From: Paracoccus luteus
GTDB lineage: Bacteria > Pseudomonadota > Alphaproteobacteria > Rhodobacterales > Rhodobacteraceae
Assembly: GCF_004522155.1 (NCBI RefSeq)
Contig: NZ_SDEA01000002.1
Location: 1-64,000, forward strand
DNA: 64,000 nt
Direction: 5' to 3'
Position numbers and translations under genes: made by a program. Each line of letters begins with the position of its first letter. Position 1 is the first letter of the stretch. Below are positions 8,609 through 17,194 of the stretch, in pieces. The notes under the pieces were generated by a model. It saw nothing but the letters and a program-made list of their open reading frames with translations, ran no database searches and had not been told where the DNA came from.

Positions 8609-9780
8609 CGCGTCACCGCCCATTGCACGACGGGCCGCGACGGTGTCCAGCCGCGCAGGCCGCCCAGGGGGGCGGCCTCGGCCAGTTCGATCCGCAGCAG
8701 GCTGCCGCCGTGCCGGGCGTGCAGCGCCGCCAGCAGCGATTCCGTTTCCAGCGTGACGGCATTGGCGACGATGCGCGCGCCGGGCGGCAGCCGGTCCCAC
8801 AGGGCCTGCGCCAACCCTTCAGTCAGGCCGCCGCCCACGAACACCGCGTCGGGCGCGGGCAGGTCGGGCAGCGCGGCGCTGTCGGCGGTGATCGCCGTCA
8901 CCTGCCCCGCCAGCGCGAACCGCGCGATATTCGCGGCGATGTTGGCGGCGCGGTCGGCGCGGCGTTCGACCGCGATGGCCCGCCCGCCCGCCAGCGCCCA
9001 TTCGATCGACACCGACCCCGACCCCGCCCCCAGATCCCACAGCACCGCGCCGGGCGCGGGCGCCAGCGCGGCCAGCGTCAGCACGCGCACGGGCCGCCGG
9101 GTGATCTGCCCGTCATGGGCGAATGCGTCGTCGGGCAGCCCCGGCCCGCGCGGGCGCGGCACGCCGCCCTGTGGGGTCAGCGCCACGGCGACCGGGGCCT
9201 GCACGTCGGTCAGGTCGAACCCGGCGGCGGTGGTGGCGCGCAGCCGTTCGCGGGGGCCGCCCAGCCGCTCCATCACCGACAGCGCCGTGTCGCCCCAGCC
9301 GCGCGCCATCAGCCAGCCCGCCAGCGCCCCGGCCGCCGGCCCGTCGCGCAGGGTGGCGATGATCCGGGCGCCCGGCCGCAGATGCGCGGCAAGCCCGTCG
9401 AAGGGGGCGGCGTGCAGGCCAAGGCAGGCCGTGTCCTCGATCCGCCAGCCCATCCGGGCGGCGGCCAGCGACACGACGCCGGGGGCGGGGAACGCCCGCC
9501 ATTCGTCGGGGCGCAGCGCGGCGGCCAGCGCGCCGCCCGCGCCGAACCAGAACGGATCGCCCGAGGCCAGCACCGCCACCGCCAGCCCCCGGCAGGCCAG
9601 CACCGGCGCGATGTCGAAGGGCACCGGCCAGGCCCGCCCCCGGTCGCCCGCGCCCGCCAGCGCAAGGTGCCGGGGGCCGCCGAAGACCACCCCGGCCCCC
9701 TCCAGCGCGGCGCGGGCGGCCGGGGTCAGGCCTTCCGGCCCATCCTCGCCCATGCCGATGATGCTCAGCCACTCAGCCAT
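8605..9780 (-). CDS. cobL: Precorrin-6Y C5,15-methyltransferase (decarboxylating), bifunctional CobL
   Basis: A 391-residue fusion of a CbiE-type C5 methylase (residues ~1-200, MAEWLSIIGMGEDGPEGL, then VLASGDPFWFGAGG) and a CbiT-type C15 methylase/decarboxylase (residues ~215-391, DGQITRRPVRVLTLAAL, LWDLGAGSGSVSIEWAL, AVERR). It turns precorrin-6B (dihydro-precorrin-6A) into precorrin-8X with two methylations and loss of the C12 acetate carboxyl. The first codons lie inside a 91-bp tandem repeat, so a second, out-of-gene copy of the first ~18 codons exists upstream (see the repeat entry). The start at 9780 is the one that leads into the full gene. Confidence 0.95.
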   Translation of the reverse strand: MAEWLSIIGMGEDGPEGLTPAARAALEGAGVVFGGPRHLALAGAGDRGRAWPVPFDIAPVLACRGLAVAVLASGDPFWFGAGGALAAALRPDEWRAFPAPGVVSLAAARMGWRIEDTACLGLHAAPFDGLAAHLRPGARIIATLRDGPAAGALAGWLMARGWGDTALSVMERLGGPRERLRATTAAGFDLTDVQAPVAVALTPQGGVPRPRGPGLPDDAFAHDGQITRRPVRVLTLAALAPAPGAVLWDLGAGSGSVSIEWALAGGRAIAVERRADRAANIAANIARFALAGQVTAITADSAALPDLPAPDAVFVGGGLTEGLAQALWDRLPPGARIVANAVTLETESLLAALHARHGGSLLRIELAEAAPLGGLRGWTPSRPVVQWAVTR

Positions 9781-9911
9781 CTGCGGGCTCCGTTGCCCGC
9801 GCCCGCCCGGCTGGGGCCAGACCTTCCGGGCCATCCTCGCCCATGCCGATGATGCTCAGCCACTCAGCCATCTGCGGGGTCCGTTGCGCCAGCCCGCCCG
9901 GCCGGGGCAGG
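9731..9911. repeat. 91-bp tandem duplication covering the cobL start
   Basis: Two near-identical copies, 9731-9821 and 9822-9911, each hold the cobL 5' end (CATGCCGATGATGCTCAGCC and flanks). They differ at only a handful of positions, mostly in the last 30 bases. The outer copy (9822 onward) contains a decoy cobL start at 9871 with the same MAEWLSIIGMGEDGPEGL coding bases, but it runs into a stop within about 32 codons. The copy lies in the cobL-cobK intergenic space, where promoters for both genes are expected. Confidence 0.9.
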
Positions 9912-9938
9912 ATGCGGTCCGTGATGATGGGGAAAACG

Positions 9939-10677
9939 ATGCGCGTTCTGCTGCTGGGCGGCACGACCGAGGCGGGGGAGACGGCCCGCGCGCTGGCCGC
10001 GGCGGGGGTCGAGGCGATCTATTCCTATGCCGGGCGCACCCGCGCGCCGGTCGTCCTGCCTCTGCCGACCCGGACCGGGGGCTTTGGCGGGGCGCAGGGG
10101 CTGGCGGACTGGCTGCGCGAGAACGCCGTCACCCATGTCATCGACGCGACCCACCCGTTCGCCGCGCGGATCAGCGCGAACGCCGTCGCGGCCTGTGCCA
10201 CAATGGGCCTGCCCCTGCTGGCGCTGCAGCGCCCCGGCTGGACCCGGGGGCCGGGCGACCGCTGGACCCGTGTGCCCGACGTCGCCGCCGCCGCCGCCGC
10301 GCTGCCCGCGCAGGCGACGGACGTGTTCCTGGCCATCGGGCGCCAGACGCTGGACCCGTTCGCCGCCCTTCCCCACCGTTTCCTGCTGCGCTTTGTCGAT
10401 CCCGAACCCGCGCCCTTCGGCACCCGCGTCGTGGACCGCGGCCCCTACGGCGTCGCGGGCGACACGGCGCTGATGCGCGCGCACGCCATCCGCATCGTGG
10501 TGGCCAAGGACGCCGGCGGCACCGGCGCGCGGGCCAAGCTGGACGCCGCGCGCGCTGGGGCTGCCGGTCATCCTGATCGACCGCCCGCGCCTGCCCCCGC
10601 GCCGGGTCGTCACGACGGTCGCCGATGCGATGGGCTGGCTTCATGGCGCGGGCGTGTTGGCGGACCGGGGCGCATAG
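9939..10677 (+). pseudogene. cobK: Precorrin-6A reductase CobK, interrupted by an apparent frameshift
   Basis: Encodes the NADPH-dependent reductase of precorrin-6A. The N-terminal part starts MRVLLLGGTTEAGETARALA and continues with THPFAARISANAV, LALQRPGW, FLAIGRQTLDPF and VVDRGPYGVAGD up to VVAKDAGGTGARAKLDAAR near residue 204. At the CG run 10547-10555 the frame breaks. In the next frame the expected C-terminus follows at once (LGLPVILIDRPRLPPR... MGWLHG) to the TAG at 10675-10677. Adding one CG pair restores a 246-residue protein of normal length. It could be an assembly error or a real lesion. The 3' end overlaps the convergent cobJ by 37 bp. Confidence 0.88.
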
Positions 10678-11405
10678 ATCCAGCGCCCGACGCGGCGGGT
10701 GTCGGCGTTGCCCAGGATCACGACCGTCCGCATGTCGGCCATGTCGGGGCGGGCGTCGGCCAGCGTCGTCACCCGCAGGCTTTCGTCGGGCGTGGTGACC
10801 GCGCGGGCGAAGGCGATCAGCCGGCCGGGGCCGCAGACCTCGTGCAGGATCGACAGGATGCGGGCGAACTGGTGCGGGCGGCTGGCCGAGCGCGGGTTGT
10901 AGAGCGCCAGCGCGAACCCCGCCTGCGCGGCCGCCCGCACGCGGGTTTCCACCGTCACCAGCGGCTTGAGGTTGTCCGACAGGTTGATCGCCGCGAAATC
11001 ATGCCCCAGCGGCGCGCCCAGCCGGGCGGCGGCGGCCAGCATCGCGGTGATGCCGGGCAGGATGCGGATGTCCAGCCCGGCGAATGCGGGCGCGGCCTCG
11101 ACCGCCTCGAACAGGGCCGAGGCCATCGCGAACACCCCCGGATCGCCAGACGAGACGACGACGACGCCCCGCCCCCGCGCGGCCAGCGCCAGCGCGTGGC
11201 GGGCGCGGTCCAGTTCCACCCGGTTGTCGCTGGGGTGCAGCGTCAGTCCGGGGCGCGGGGCCACGCGCGCGACATAGGGGATATAGCCGATCACGTCGTC
11301 GGCCCGCGCTAAGGCCTCGGTCACCTGCGGCGTGACCAGCGCGTCGGCGCCCGGTCCCAGGCCCGCGACGGCGATCCAGCCGGGGGACGTTGCGGTCCCG
11401 GTCAT
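10641..11405 (-). CDS. cobJ: Precorrin-3B C17-methyltransferase
   Basis: A 254-residue tetrapyrrole methylase that contracts the ring and methylates C17 of precorrin-3B. CobJ-type motifs: WIAVAGLGPGADALVTPQV at the start, DVIGYIPYV near 40, VVVVSSGDPGVFAMAS near 83 and ILPGITAMLAAAARLGAPLG near 115, then DFAAINLSDNL, LYNPRS and MRTVVILGNADTR near the C-terminus. The start ATG at 11405 overlaps the cobI stop by ATGA. Its last 37 bases overlap the end of cobK on the other strand. Confidence 0.96.
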   Translation of the reverse strand: MTGTATSPGWIAVAGLGPGADALVTPQVTEALARADDVIGYIPYVARVAPRPGLTLHPSDNRVELDRARHALALAARGRGVVVVSSGDPGVFAMASALFEAVEAAPAFAGLDIRILPGITAMLAAAARLGAPLGHDFAAINLSDNLKPLVTVETRVRAAAQAGFALALYNPRSASRPHQFARILSILHEVCGPGRLIAFARAVTTPDESLRVTTLADARPDMADMRTVVILGNADTRRVGRWIYAPRSANTPAP

Positions 11406-12151
11406 TCCGCCGCCTGCGGCAGCGTGCCGTCCAGCGCCACCGGGCGGCGGCCGTGGCCGTGGACCAGCACGATGGCGAAATAGGGCGCGGCGGTCTCGTC
11501 GGCCTCGGCCAGGCGCTGGACCGTCTGGCCCGGCATGGTGCCGCGTTCGACCAGCCACGCCGCGTCCAGCCGCCCCGCGCGGGCCAGCGCCCGGCGCACC
11601 TTGGGCAGGTTGCGCCCGGTCTTCATCACCACCAGCGCATCCGGCCCGGCCATCCGTTCGGCCAGCGCATCCTCGGGCATGGTGCCCATCAGCACGGTCA
11701 ACACGTCGTCGCCCCAGGTGATCGGCACGCCGGTCGCCGTCCAGCAGCCGGACATGCCGGTGATGCCGGGAATGACCTCGATCGCGCAGCGCCCCTGCAG
11801 GCGGACGTGCAGATGCATGAAGCTGCCATAGAAGAAGGGATCGCCCTCGCACAGCACGACGACATCGCCGGGCAGGGCGGCCAGCCGCGCCGCCCAGTCG
11901 TCATAGAACCCCGCCAGCGCCGCGTTATAGGCGGGATCGCTGAGCGCGATCTCCGTGGTGACGGGGTATTCCATCGCATGCTCGGTCACGTCCGCGCGCA
12001 GCATGCCGTCCACGATACGGCGCGCCATGCCGGCGCGGCCCGGCTTGCGGAAATAGGCGACCTGCGCCGCGCCCGAAATGGCGCGATGGGCCCGCAGGCT
12101 CATCAGGTCGGGATCGCCGGGACCAAGCCCCGCACAGATGATGCGCGCCAT
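11402..12151 (-). CDS. cobI: Precorrin-2 C20-methyltransferase
   Basis: A 249-residue SAM-dependent methylase that methylates C20 of precorrin-2, the first committed corrin step. It starts ARIICAGLGPGDPDLMSL, with YFRKPGRAGMARRI near 33, VVLCEGDPFFYGSFMHL near 97, and VIPGITGMSGCWTATGVP near 125. The conserved Tyr-Phe-Arg-Lys block and EGDPFFYGS loop are CobI features. The start is 13 bases after the cobH stop, so it belongs to the same transcript. Confidence 0.96.
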   Translation of the reverse strand: MARIICAGLGPGDPDLMSLRAHRAISGAAQVAYFRKPGRAGMARRIVDGMLRADVTEHAMEYPVTTEIALSDPAYNAALAGFYDDWAARLAALPGDVVVLCEGDPFFYGSFMHLHVRLQGRCAIEVIPGITGMSGCWTATGVPITWGDDVLTVLMGTMPEDALAERMAGPDALVVMKTGRNLPKVRRALARAGRLDAAWLVERGTMPGQTVQRLAEADETAAPYFAIVLVHGHGRRPVALDGTLPQAAE

Positions 12152-12164
12152 GACCGTCGCTTCC

Positions 12165-12794
12165 CTATTCCGCCCGCGAGGCGAGCGCGTTGACCGCCGC
12201 CACCGTGATCGCGCTGCCGCCCAGCCGCCCGCGCACCACCAGCGCCGGCGCGGGCAGCGCCGCCATCAGCGCGTCCTTGGATTCCGCCGCCCCGACAAAG
12301 CCGACCGGGCAGCCGATGATCGCCGCCGGGCGCGGCCAGCCGGGATCCTCCAGCCGGTTCAGCAGGTGAAACAGCGCCGTCGGCGCGTTGCCGATGGCGA
12401 CCACCGCGCCCGCCAGATGGGGGCGCCACAGCTCGACCGCCGCCGCGCTGCGGGTGTTGCCCATCGCCGCGGCCATGCCGGGCACGTTGGGGTCGTGCAG
12501 CGTGCAGATGACCTCGTTCCCGGCGGGCAGGCGGGGGCGGGTGATGCCCTCGCTGACCATGCGCGCGTCGCACAGGATCGGCGCGCCCGCCGCCAGCGCC
12601 GCCCGCGCCGCCGCCGCCATGCCGGGCGAAAAGGCCGCGTCGCGTTCCAGCCCGACCAGCCCGGCGGCGTGGATCATGCGGACGACCACGGGTTCCTCGT
12701 CGGCGTCGAACCGGGCCAGCTCGGCCTCGGCCCGGATGGTGGCGAACGACGCGCGATAGATCGCGGCGCCGTCGGTTTCATAGGAATAGGGCAT
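12165..12794 (-). CDS. cobH: Precorrin-8X methylmutase
   Basis: A 209-residue enzyme that moves the methyl group from C11 to C12 of precorrin-8X to give hydrogenobyrinate. It starts MPYSYETDGAAIYRASFATI. His42 in VVRMIHAAGLVG matches the catalytic histidine of the Paracoccus-type CobH. Other conserved blocks: ILCDARMVSEGI, GNAPTALFHLL and PVGFVGAAESKDAL. Complete and of typical length. It overlaps the cobG 3' end by 17 bases. Confidence 0.96.
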   Translation of the reverse strand: MPYSYETDGAAIYRASFATIRAEAELARFDADEEPVVVRMIHAAGLVGLERDAAFSPGMAAAARAALAAGAPILCDARMVSEGITRPRLPAGNEVICTLHDPNVPGMAAAMGNTRSAAAVELWRPHLAGAVVAIGNAPTALFHLLNRLEDPGWPRPAAIIGCPVGFVGAAESKDALMAALPAPALVVRGRLGGSAITVAAVNALASRAE

Positions 12795-13907
12795 CGGGCG
12801 ATCCGGTGATGGTGGAGTCGATGATGGTCGCTTCGGTGATCGTGGATTCGGGCGTGTCGGCGGCGGTGCCGTCGCGGATGACGTCGTATCCCCCGGGCCG
12901 CGCCACCAGTGTCAGCGCCGCGCGGCCGGGATGTGCGCATCCCTTGGCGCACCCCGAGACGTGGAGCAAGCCCTCTCGCGGCACCCGCCCCGCAAGCGCG
13001 CGGGCAAGCGCGCGCGTCGGCCCCAGCCCCTGCGGGCAGCCGGGCGCGCCGGTGCAGGCGACGACCCTGCGCAGCGGGTCCGCGGCGTCGCGGATCAGGC
13101 CGGGCAGGTCGGGCATGACCGCCGCCCCCCGGACCAGCAGCATCCGCCACGGCGTCACCCGCAGGTCGCCAAGCGCGGCCAGCGCCGCCAGCGTCTCGGC
13201 CTGCATCTGGCCGAAGGCAAGCCCCACCAGCGCGCCCTGCGCGACCAGCCCCGGCGCGGGCACGGGCGCGGCCCGCACAGCCACGGGCGCGTCAAAGCCC
13301 GCCGGCCGCAGCCGCGTGACCAGCGCGGCCATGCGCCCCCGGCCCCCGGCGCGCCGCCGTTGGCCAGGAACCACCGCGCGAGGTCCAGCGCATCCGCCAC
13401 CGGGTCGGCCGTCGGGCGCCCCCCCGCGATCCCGTCGGCGCGCAGGATCAGCGCGCGGCCCGCGCGTTCGATCCGCACGTCGGCGGACACGTCGCGCAGG
13501 ACGGGCAGCGGGCCGGTATCGACGGCAAAGCCGAACTTGGCGGGCAGCGTCAGGTCGTCCGCCGCCGCCAGCGCGCGCGCCAGGGCCGCCGCCAGCGCAT
13601 CGGTCGCGGCGTCGGCAAAGGGGGTGACGACGATATTGCGCCGGGTCTCGGCGGCGACCGAGGCGTCGATCAGCGCCAGCGCGCGCAGCCCCGCGACCAG
13701 CGCGGCGTGGCTGTCATCGCCCACGCCGCGCAACTGCACGTTGGCCCGCGCCGACAGGTCGATCAGCCCGTTGCCATGCGCCCGCGCCAGCGCCGCGATC
13801 CCGGCGGCCTGCGCCTGCGTCAGCCGCCCGCCGGGCGGGCGCACCCGCACCACCAGCCCGTCGCCCGACTGCATCGGACGCAGGGCGCCGGGGCACCAGC
13901 CCTGCAC
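12778..13907 (-). pseudogene. cobG: Precorrin-3B synthase CobG, interrupted by an apparent frameshift
   Basis: Oxygen-dependent enzyme that makes precorrin-3B. The upstream part (GTG at 13907, preceded by GGAAG) reads VQGWCPGALRPMQSGDGLVVRV and continues with LIDLSARANVQLRGV and RWFLANGG. At the two G5 runs (13336-13347) one base seems missing. The next frame then carries RMAALVTRLRPAGFD and the iron-sulfur/siroheme signature CTGAPGC (Cys-x5-Cys) plus SGCAKGC (Cys-x3-Cys), ending at 12778. One inserted G restores ~376 residues of normal layout. A homopolymer assembly error is the simplest cause. If the lesion is real, precorrin-3B would need another route such as CobZ. Confidence 0.87.
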
Positions 13908-13937
13908 CCTGGGCGTTCTTCCTTGACCAAGTATCCT

Positions 13938-13980
13938 GGGGGAGTCTCCGCAGGAGACGGGGGCAAAGCCCCCCCTTCTT
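13938..13980. repeat. Palindromic intergenic element between cobN and cobG
   Basis: Two adjacent hairpins: GTCTCC-GCA-GGAGAC (13944-13958) and GGGGGC-AAA-GCCCCC (13959-13973), flanked by GTATCCTGGGGGA. It has the look of short palindromic elements often found between genes in Rhodobacteraceae. Transcribed on the minus strand it would follow the cobN stop (13985) and could attenuate transcription into cobG. Confidence 0.5.
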
Positions 13981-13984
13981 GCAC

Positions 13985-16900
13985 TCACAGCCGATCCTTT
14001 CCCAGCGCATTGCGCCGCCCGTCCCACAGCCCCGCGTCGCGCAGCGCGGCAAAGCGGTCGCGCATCGCGGCCAGCGCGGCGGGGTTCTCGGCGTCGAGGA
14101 ACGACACCACCTCGGGGCGGCCCAGCGTCGCCGCGTGATACAGGTCGAACAGATGCCCCGGCACCGCGCGGGTCAGCTGGGCAAAGGCGGCCAGGTTGTC
14201 CAGCGTCGCCGCGATCTCGGCCCCGCCGCGGAAGCCGTGGCGCATCATGCCGGCGGCCCAGTCCGGGTTGGCGGCGCGGGCGCGCACGACGCGGGCGATT
14301 TCCGCCGTCAGCGGACGGGCCGACGGCGCGTCGGGGCGCGTGGTGTCCAGATGCCAGGCCGCGGGCGGGGGCAGGCCCAGCGCGGCCCGCGCGGCCATGA
14401 CGCCGCCCTGATGCGCGGCGAAATCGGGCGCCATCAGCAGGTCGGTTTCCGCCAGATCCTGCACATGCAGCGCCGCATCCGCCGCCGCCAGCCGCGATTC
14501 CAGCGCCGCACGGTCCTGCCTTCCACCCGCGCCGTCCACGACCCATTCGGACGCCGCCAGCCACGCCCGCCCGGCGGCGTGCCGCCCCGCGTCGGTCAAA
14601 TCCGCCGTCAGATCGCCCATCCCCATGCCGTAAAGCCCCGGTTTCGGCCCGAACACGCGGGCCGCGCGCGTCAGGTAAGGGTTGTCGGCCGCATCCTCGT
14701 CACGGTCCGCCAGCGCCTCGGCCCCCAAATCGAACAGCGCGGCAAGGCCGGGGAACACGTCGCGGAACAACCCCGACACGCGCAGCGTGATGTCGATGCG
14801 CGGCCGCCCCAGCAGGGGCAACGGCACGATTTCGACGCCGGTCACGCGGCCGGTGGCGCCGTCCCACACCGGCGCAAGCCCCGCCAGATGCAGGGCCATC
14901 GCGAACTCCTCGCCCGCCGTGCGCATCGACGCCGAGCCCCACAGATCGACGATCAGCCCGCGCGGCCAGTCGCCGTGGTCCTGCAGATGGGCGCGCAGCA
15001 GCTCCTCGGCCAGCCTGACCCCCTGCGCATGGGCGGCGCGCGTCGGCACGGCGCGGGGATCGACGGCAAAGAGGTTGCGCCCGGTGGGCAGCACGTCCGT
15101 CCGCCCGCGGGCGGGCGAGCCTGAGGGGCCGGGTTCGACCCGCTTGCCCGACAGCGCGGCCAGCAATCCCTCGGCTTCGCCGGGCGCCTGCCCATAGACG
15201 TGCAGCCCGTCGCCGAAGCGGCTTTCCTTCAGGTCGCAGACAAAGCGGTCGATGCGCGGGATCGCCTCGGCGGCCGAGGCGGCGGCGGGGATGCCCAGAT
15301 CATCCTCGACCCCCGCCATGCGTGCCGCCTCGCGGATGGCCGCGATCAGGCGGGTGCGGCGGGCGGGGTCCAGCCCGTCGGCTGTGGCGTATTCGTCCAG
15401 CAGCCGTTCCAGCCCCGCCAGCCCCGCGGGCAGCGCGGCCTGCGCCAGCGGCGGCGGCACATGGCCCAGCGTCACCGCGCCGATGCGGCGCTTGGCCTGC
15501 GCCGCCTCGCCGGGGTCGTTGACGATGAAGGGATAGATCACCGGCAGGTCGCCGGTCAGCGCGTCGGGCCAGCAGTCCGGCCCCAGCGCGACCGATTTCC
15601 CCGGCAGCCATTCCAGCGTGCCATGCGCGCCGATGTGGACCATCGCGTGCAGCCCCTGCGACCGCAGCCACAGATAGAACGCGACATAGTGATGGCGCGG
15701 CGTGCGGGTCAGGTCGTGATAGGCATCCTCGCGCCCCGCGACCTCGCCCCGTTCCGGTTGCAGCGCAACCAGCGCGCAGCCCCGGCGCACGGCGGCAAAA
15801 TGGAAGGCGCCGTCCGCCACGGCGGGGTCCGCCTCGGGCGCACCCCATGCCGCCGCCAGATCGTCGCGCAGGCCCTGCGGCAGCGCGGCCAGCGCGCCGC
15901 GATAGTCCGTCAGCGGCCAGCGGATCGTCTCGCGCAGCGACGCCGCCAGCGGCGCGCCCGCCGCGCAGGCCCAGCCCGCGCCGGAAAGCGTCTGCAGGAT
16001 GGCGTCGGCCGAGGCCAGCGCATCCAGCCCGACCGCATGCGCCATCTGGTCCGGCCGCCCCGGATAGGTGGACAGCACCAGCGCCAGCCGCCTGTCCGCA
16101 ACCGGCGCCGCCCCCAGCCGGTGCCACGCCGCCACCCGGTCCGCGATGGCCGCGACCCGCCCCGGATCGGCGCGATGGACAAAGCGCGCATATTCCAGCG
16201 CCGGGTCGCGCCGGGTCGGCTGCTTGAAGCTGGCGACGCCCGCCAAGATGCGCCCGTCCACCTCGGGCAGGACCACATGCATCGCCAGATCGGCGGGCGA
16301 CAGGCCCCGCGCCGACCCCGCCCAGTCGCGCCTGCGCGCGGTGGACAGCGCCACCTGATGCACCGGACAGCCGGGCGCATCCAGCGGCGACACCCCGCCC
16401 TCGCGCGCCGAAAAGGCGGTGGCGTTGACGATGGCGGCGGGGCGCAGTGCGCGCAGTTCCGCGGCCACCCACGCCGCCGACGCGCCTTTCAGCGACGGCG
16501 CGAACAGCCCTGCCGCCCGAAAGCCGCGCGCGCGCAACGCGTGGATCAGCGCCGCCACCGGGTCGGTATCGGCGGCGGCCAGATAGCTGCGATAGAACGT
16601 CACGACCGCCCACGGGCCGTCCCCCTGCGGCGGCGCGGTCACGCCATCCTCGGGCGTCCACCAGCCGCAGTCGGGCAGATCGGTCCGCCCTTCTGGCGCA
16701 GCCAACTCCAGCCCCGCCGCGCGCCCCAGTTCCGCCAGCGCCGCCTGCGCCGCCACCGCGCCGCCCGCATCGCACAGCGCGGTCAGCCGGGCGAGCGTCG
16801 CGCCGTCCACCGTCGAGGCCGCCGCCAGCGCCGGATCGTGCCGCCCGTCCACTGCCAGCACCGCCAGCGCGATGCCGCGCCTGCGCGCCAGATCCTGCAC

Positions 16901-17194
16901 GCTGGCCAGGCCATAGGACCAATACCCCTCGCCCCCCAGCAGGCGGATCAGGATCGCCTTGGCGCCCGCCAGCGTCGTCCCGACATAGGTGTCCACCGAC
17001 ACGGGATGGCGCAGGGCCACAAGGTTCTGCAGGCGCAGCGACGGGCGCCGGTCCATCCTGCGCCAGCCTTCCGCGAAGGCGCCAAGGTCGCTGTCGGAAA
17101 ACGACAGCACCACCATGTCCCCCGGCGTCTGGCCGGGATCAAAGGGGGCGTCGGTTTCCTCCAGCCCGTGGCTTTCGCGGAAGACGACGTGCAT
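13985..17194 (-). CDS. cobN: Aerobic cobaltochelatase subunit CobN
   Basis: A 1069-residue protein of the CobN/magnesium chelatase H family. It binds hydrogenobyrinate a,c-diamide and inserts Co2+ with the CobST AAA+ partners, whose genes are not in this window. It starts MHVVFRESHGLEETDAPFDP; the conserved core includes MVHIGAHGTLEWLPGKSVAL, the PFIVNDPGEAAQAKRRIGAV segment and LYGMGMGDLTADLTDAG. The length is at the short end for CobN, lacking some linker sequence, but both ends look natural. The start overlaps the cobW stop by ATGA. Confidence 0.95.
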   Translation of the reverse strand: MHVVFRESHGLEETDAPFDPGQTPGDMVVLSFSDSDLGAFAEGWRRMDRRPSLRLQNLVALRHPVSVDTYVGTTLAGAKAILIRLLGGEGYWSYGLASVQDLARRRGIALAVLAVDGRHDPALAAASTVDGATLARLTALCDAGGAVAAQAALAELGRAAGLELAAPEGRTDLPDCGWWTPEDGVTAPPQGDGPWAVVTFYRSYLAAADTDPVAALIHALRARGFRAAGLFAPSLKGASAAWVAAELRALRPAAIVNATAFSAREGGVSPLDAPGCPVHQVALSTARRRDWAGSARGLSPADLAMHVVLPEVDGRILAGVASFKQPTRRDPALEYARFVHRADPGRVAAIADRVAAWHRLGAAPVADRRLALVLSTYPGRPDQMAHAVGLDALASADAILQTLSGAGWACAAGAPLAASLRETIRWPLTDYRGALAALPQGLRDDLAAAWGAPEADPAVADGAFHFAAVRRGCALVALQPERGEVAGREDAYHDLTRTPRHHYVAFYLWLRSQGLHAMVHIGAHGTLEWLPGKSVALGPDCWPDALTGDLPVIYPFIVNDPGEAAQAKRRIGAVTLGHVPPPLAQAALPAGLAGLERLLDEYATADGLDPARRTRLIAAIREAARMAGVEDDLGIPAAASAAEAIPRIDRFVCDLKESRFGDGLHVYGQAPGEAEGLLAALSGKRVEPGPSGSPARGRTDVLPTGRNLFAVDPRAVPTRAAHAQGVRLAEELLRAHLQDHGDWPRGLIVDLWGSASMRTAGEEFAMALHLAGLAPVWDGATGRVTGVEIVPLPLLGRPRIDITLRVSGLFRDVFPGLAALFDLGAEALADRDEDAADNPYLTRAARVFGPKPGLYGMGMGDLTADLTDAGRHAAGRAWLAASEWVVDGAGGRQDRAALESRLAAADAALHVQDLAETDLLMAPDFAAHQGGVMAARAALGLPPPAAWHLDTTRPDAPSARPLTAEIARVVRARAANPDWAAGMMRHGFRGGAEIAATLDNLAAFAQLTRAVPGHLFDLYHAATLGRPEVVSFLDAENPAALAAMRDRFAALRDAGLWDGRRNALGKDRL

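Noticed and set aside
9773..9871. The decoy cobL start as a small gene
   Set aside because: It is a by-product of the tandem duplication, ends after about 32 codons and shows no independent conservation that could be judged here.
8309..10576. A 755-codon plus-strand open frame across cobE, cobL and cobK
   Set aside because: Composition is Arg/Pro/Ser-rich, it lies antisense to cobL and cobE, and it enters cobK in the wrong frame; a shadow frame.
12795..12860. Short repeats (TGATGGT/TCGATGATGG) near the cobG end as a separate element
   Set aside because: They encode the cobG C-terminal Thr/Ile-rich tail (STITEATIIDSTIT) and are explained by coding sequence.
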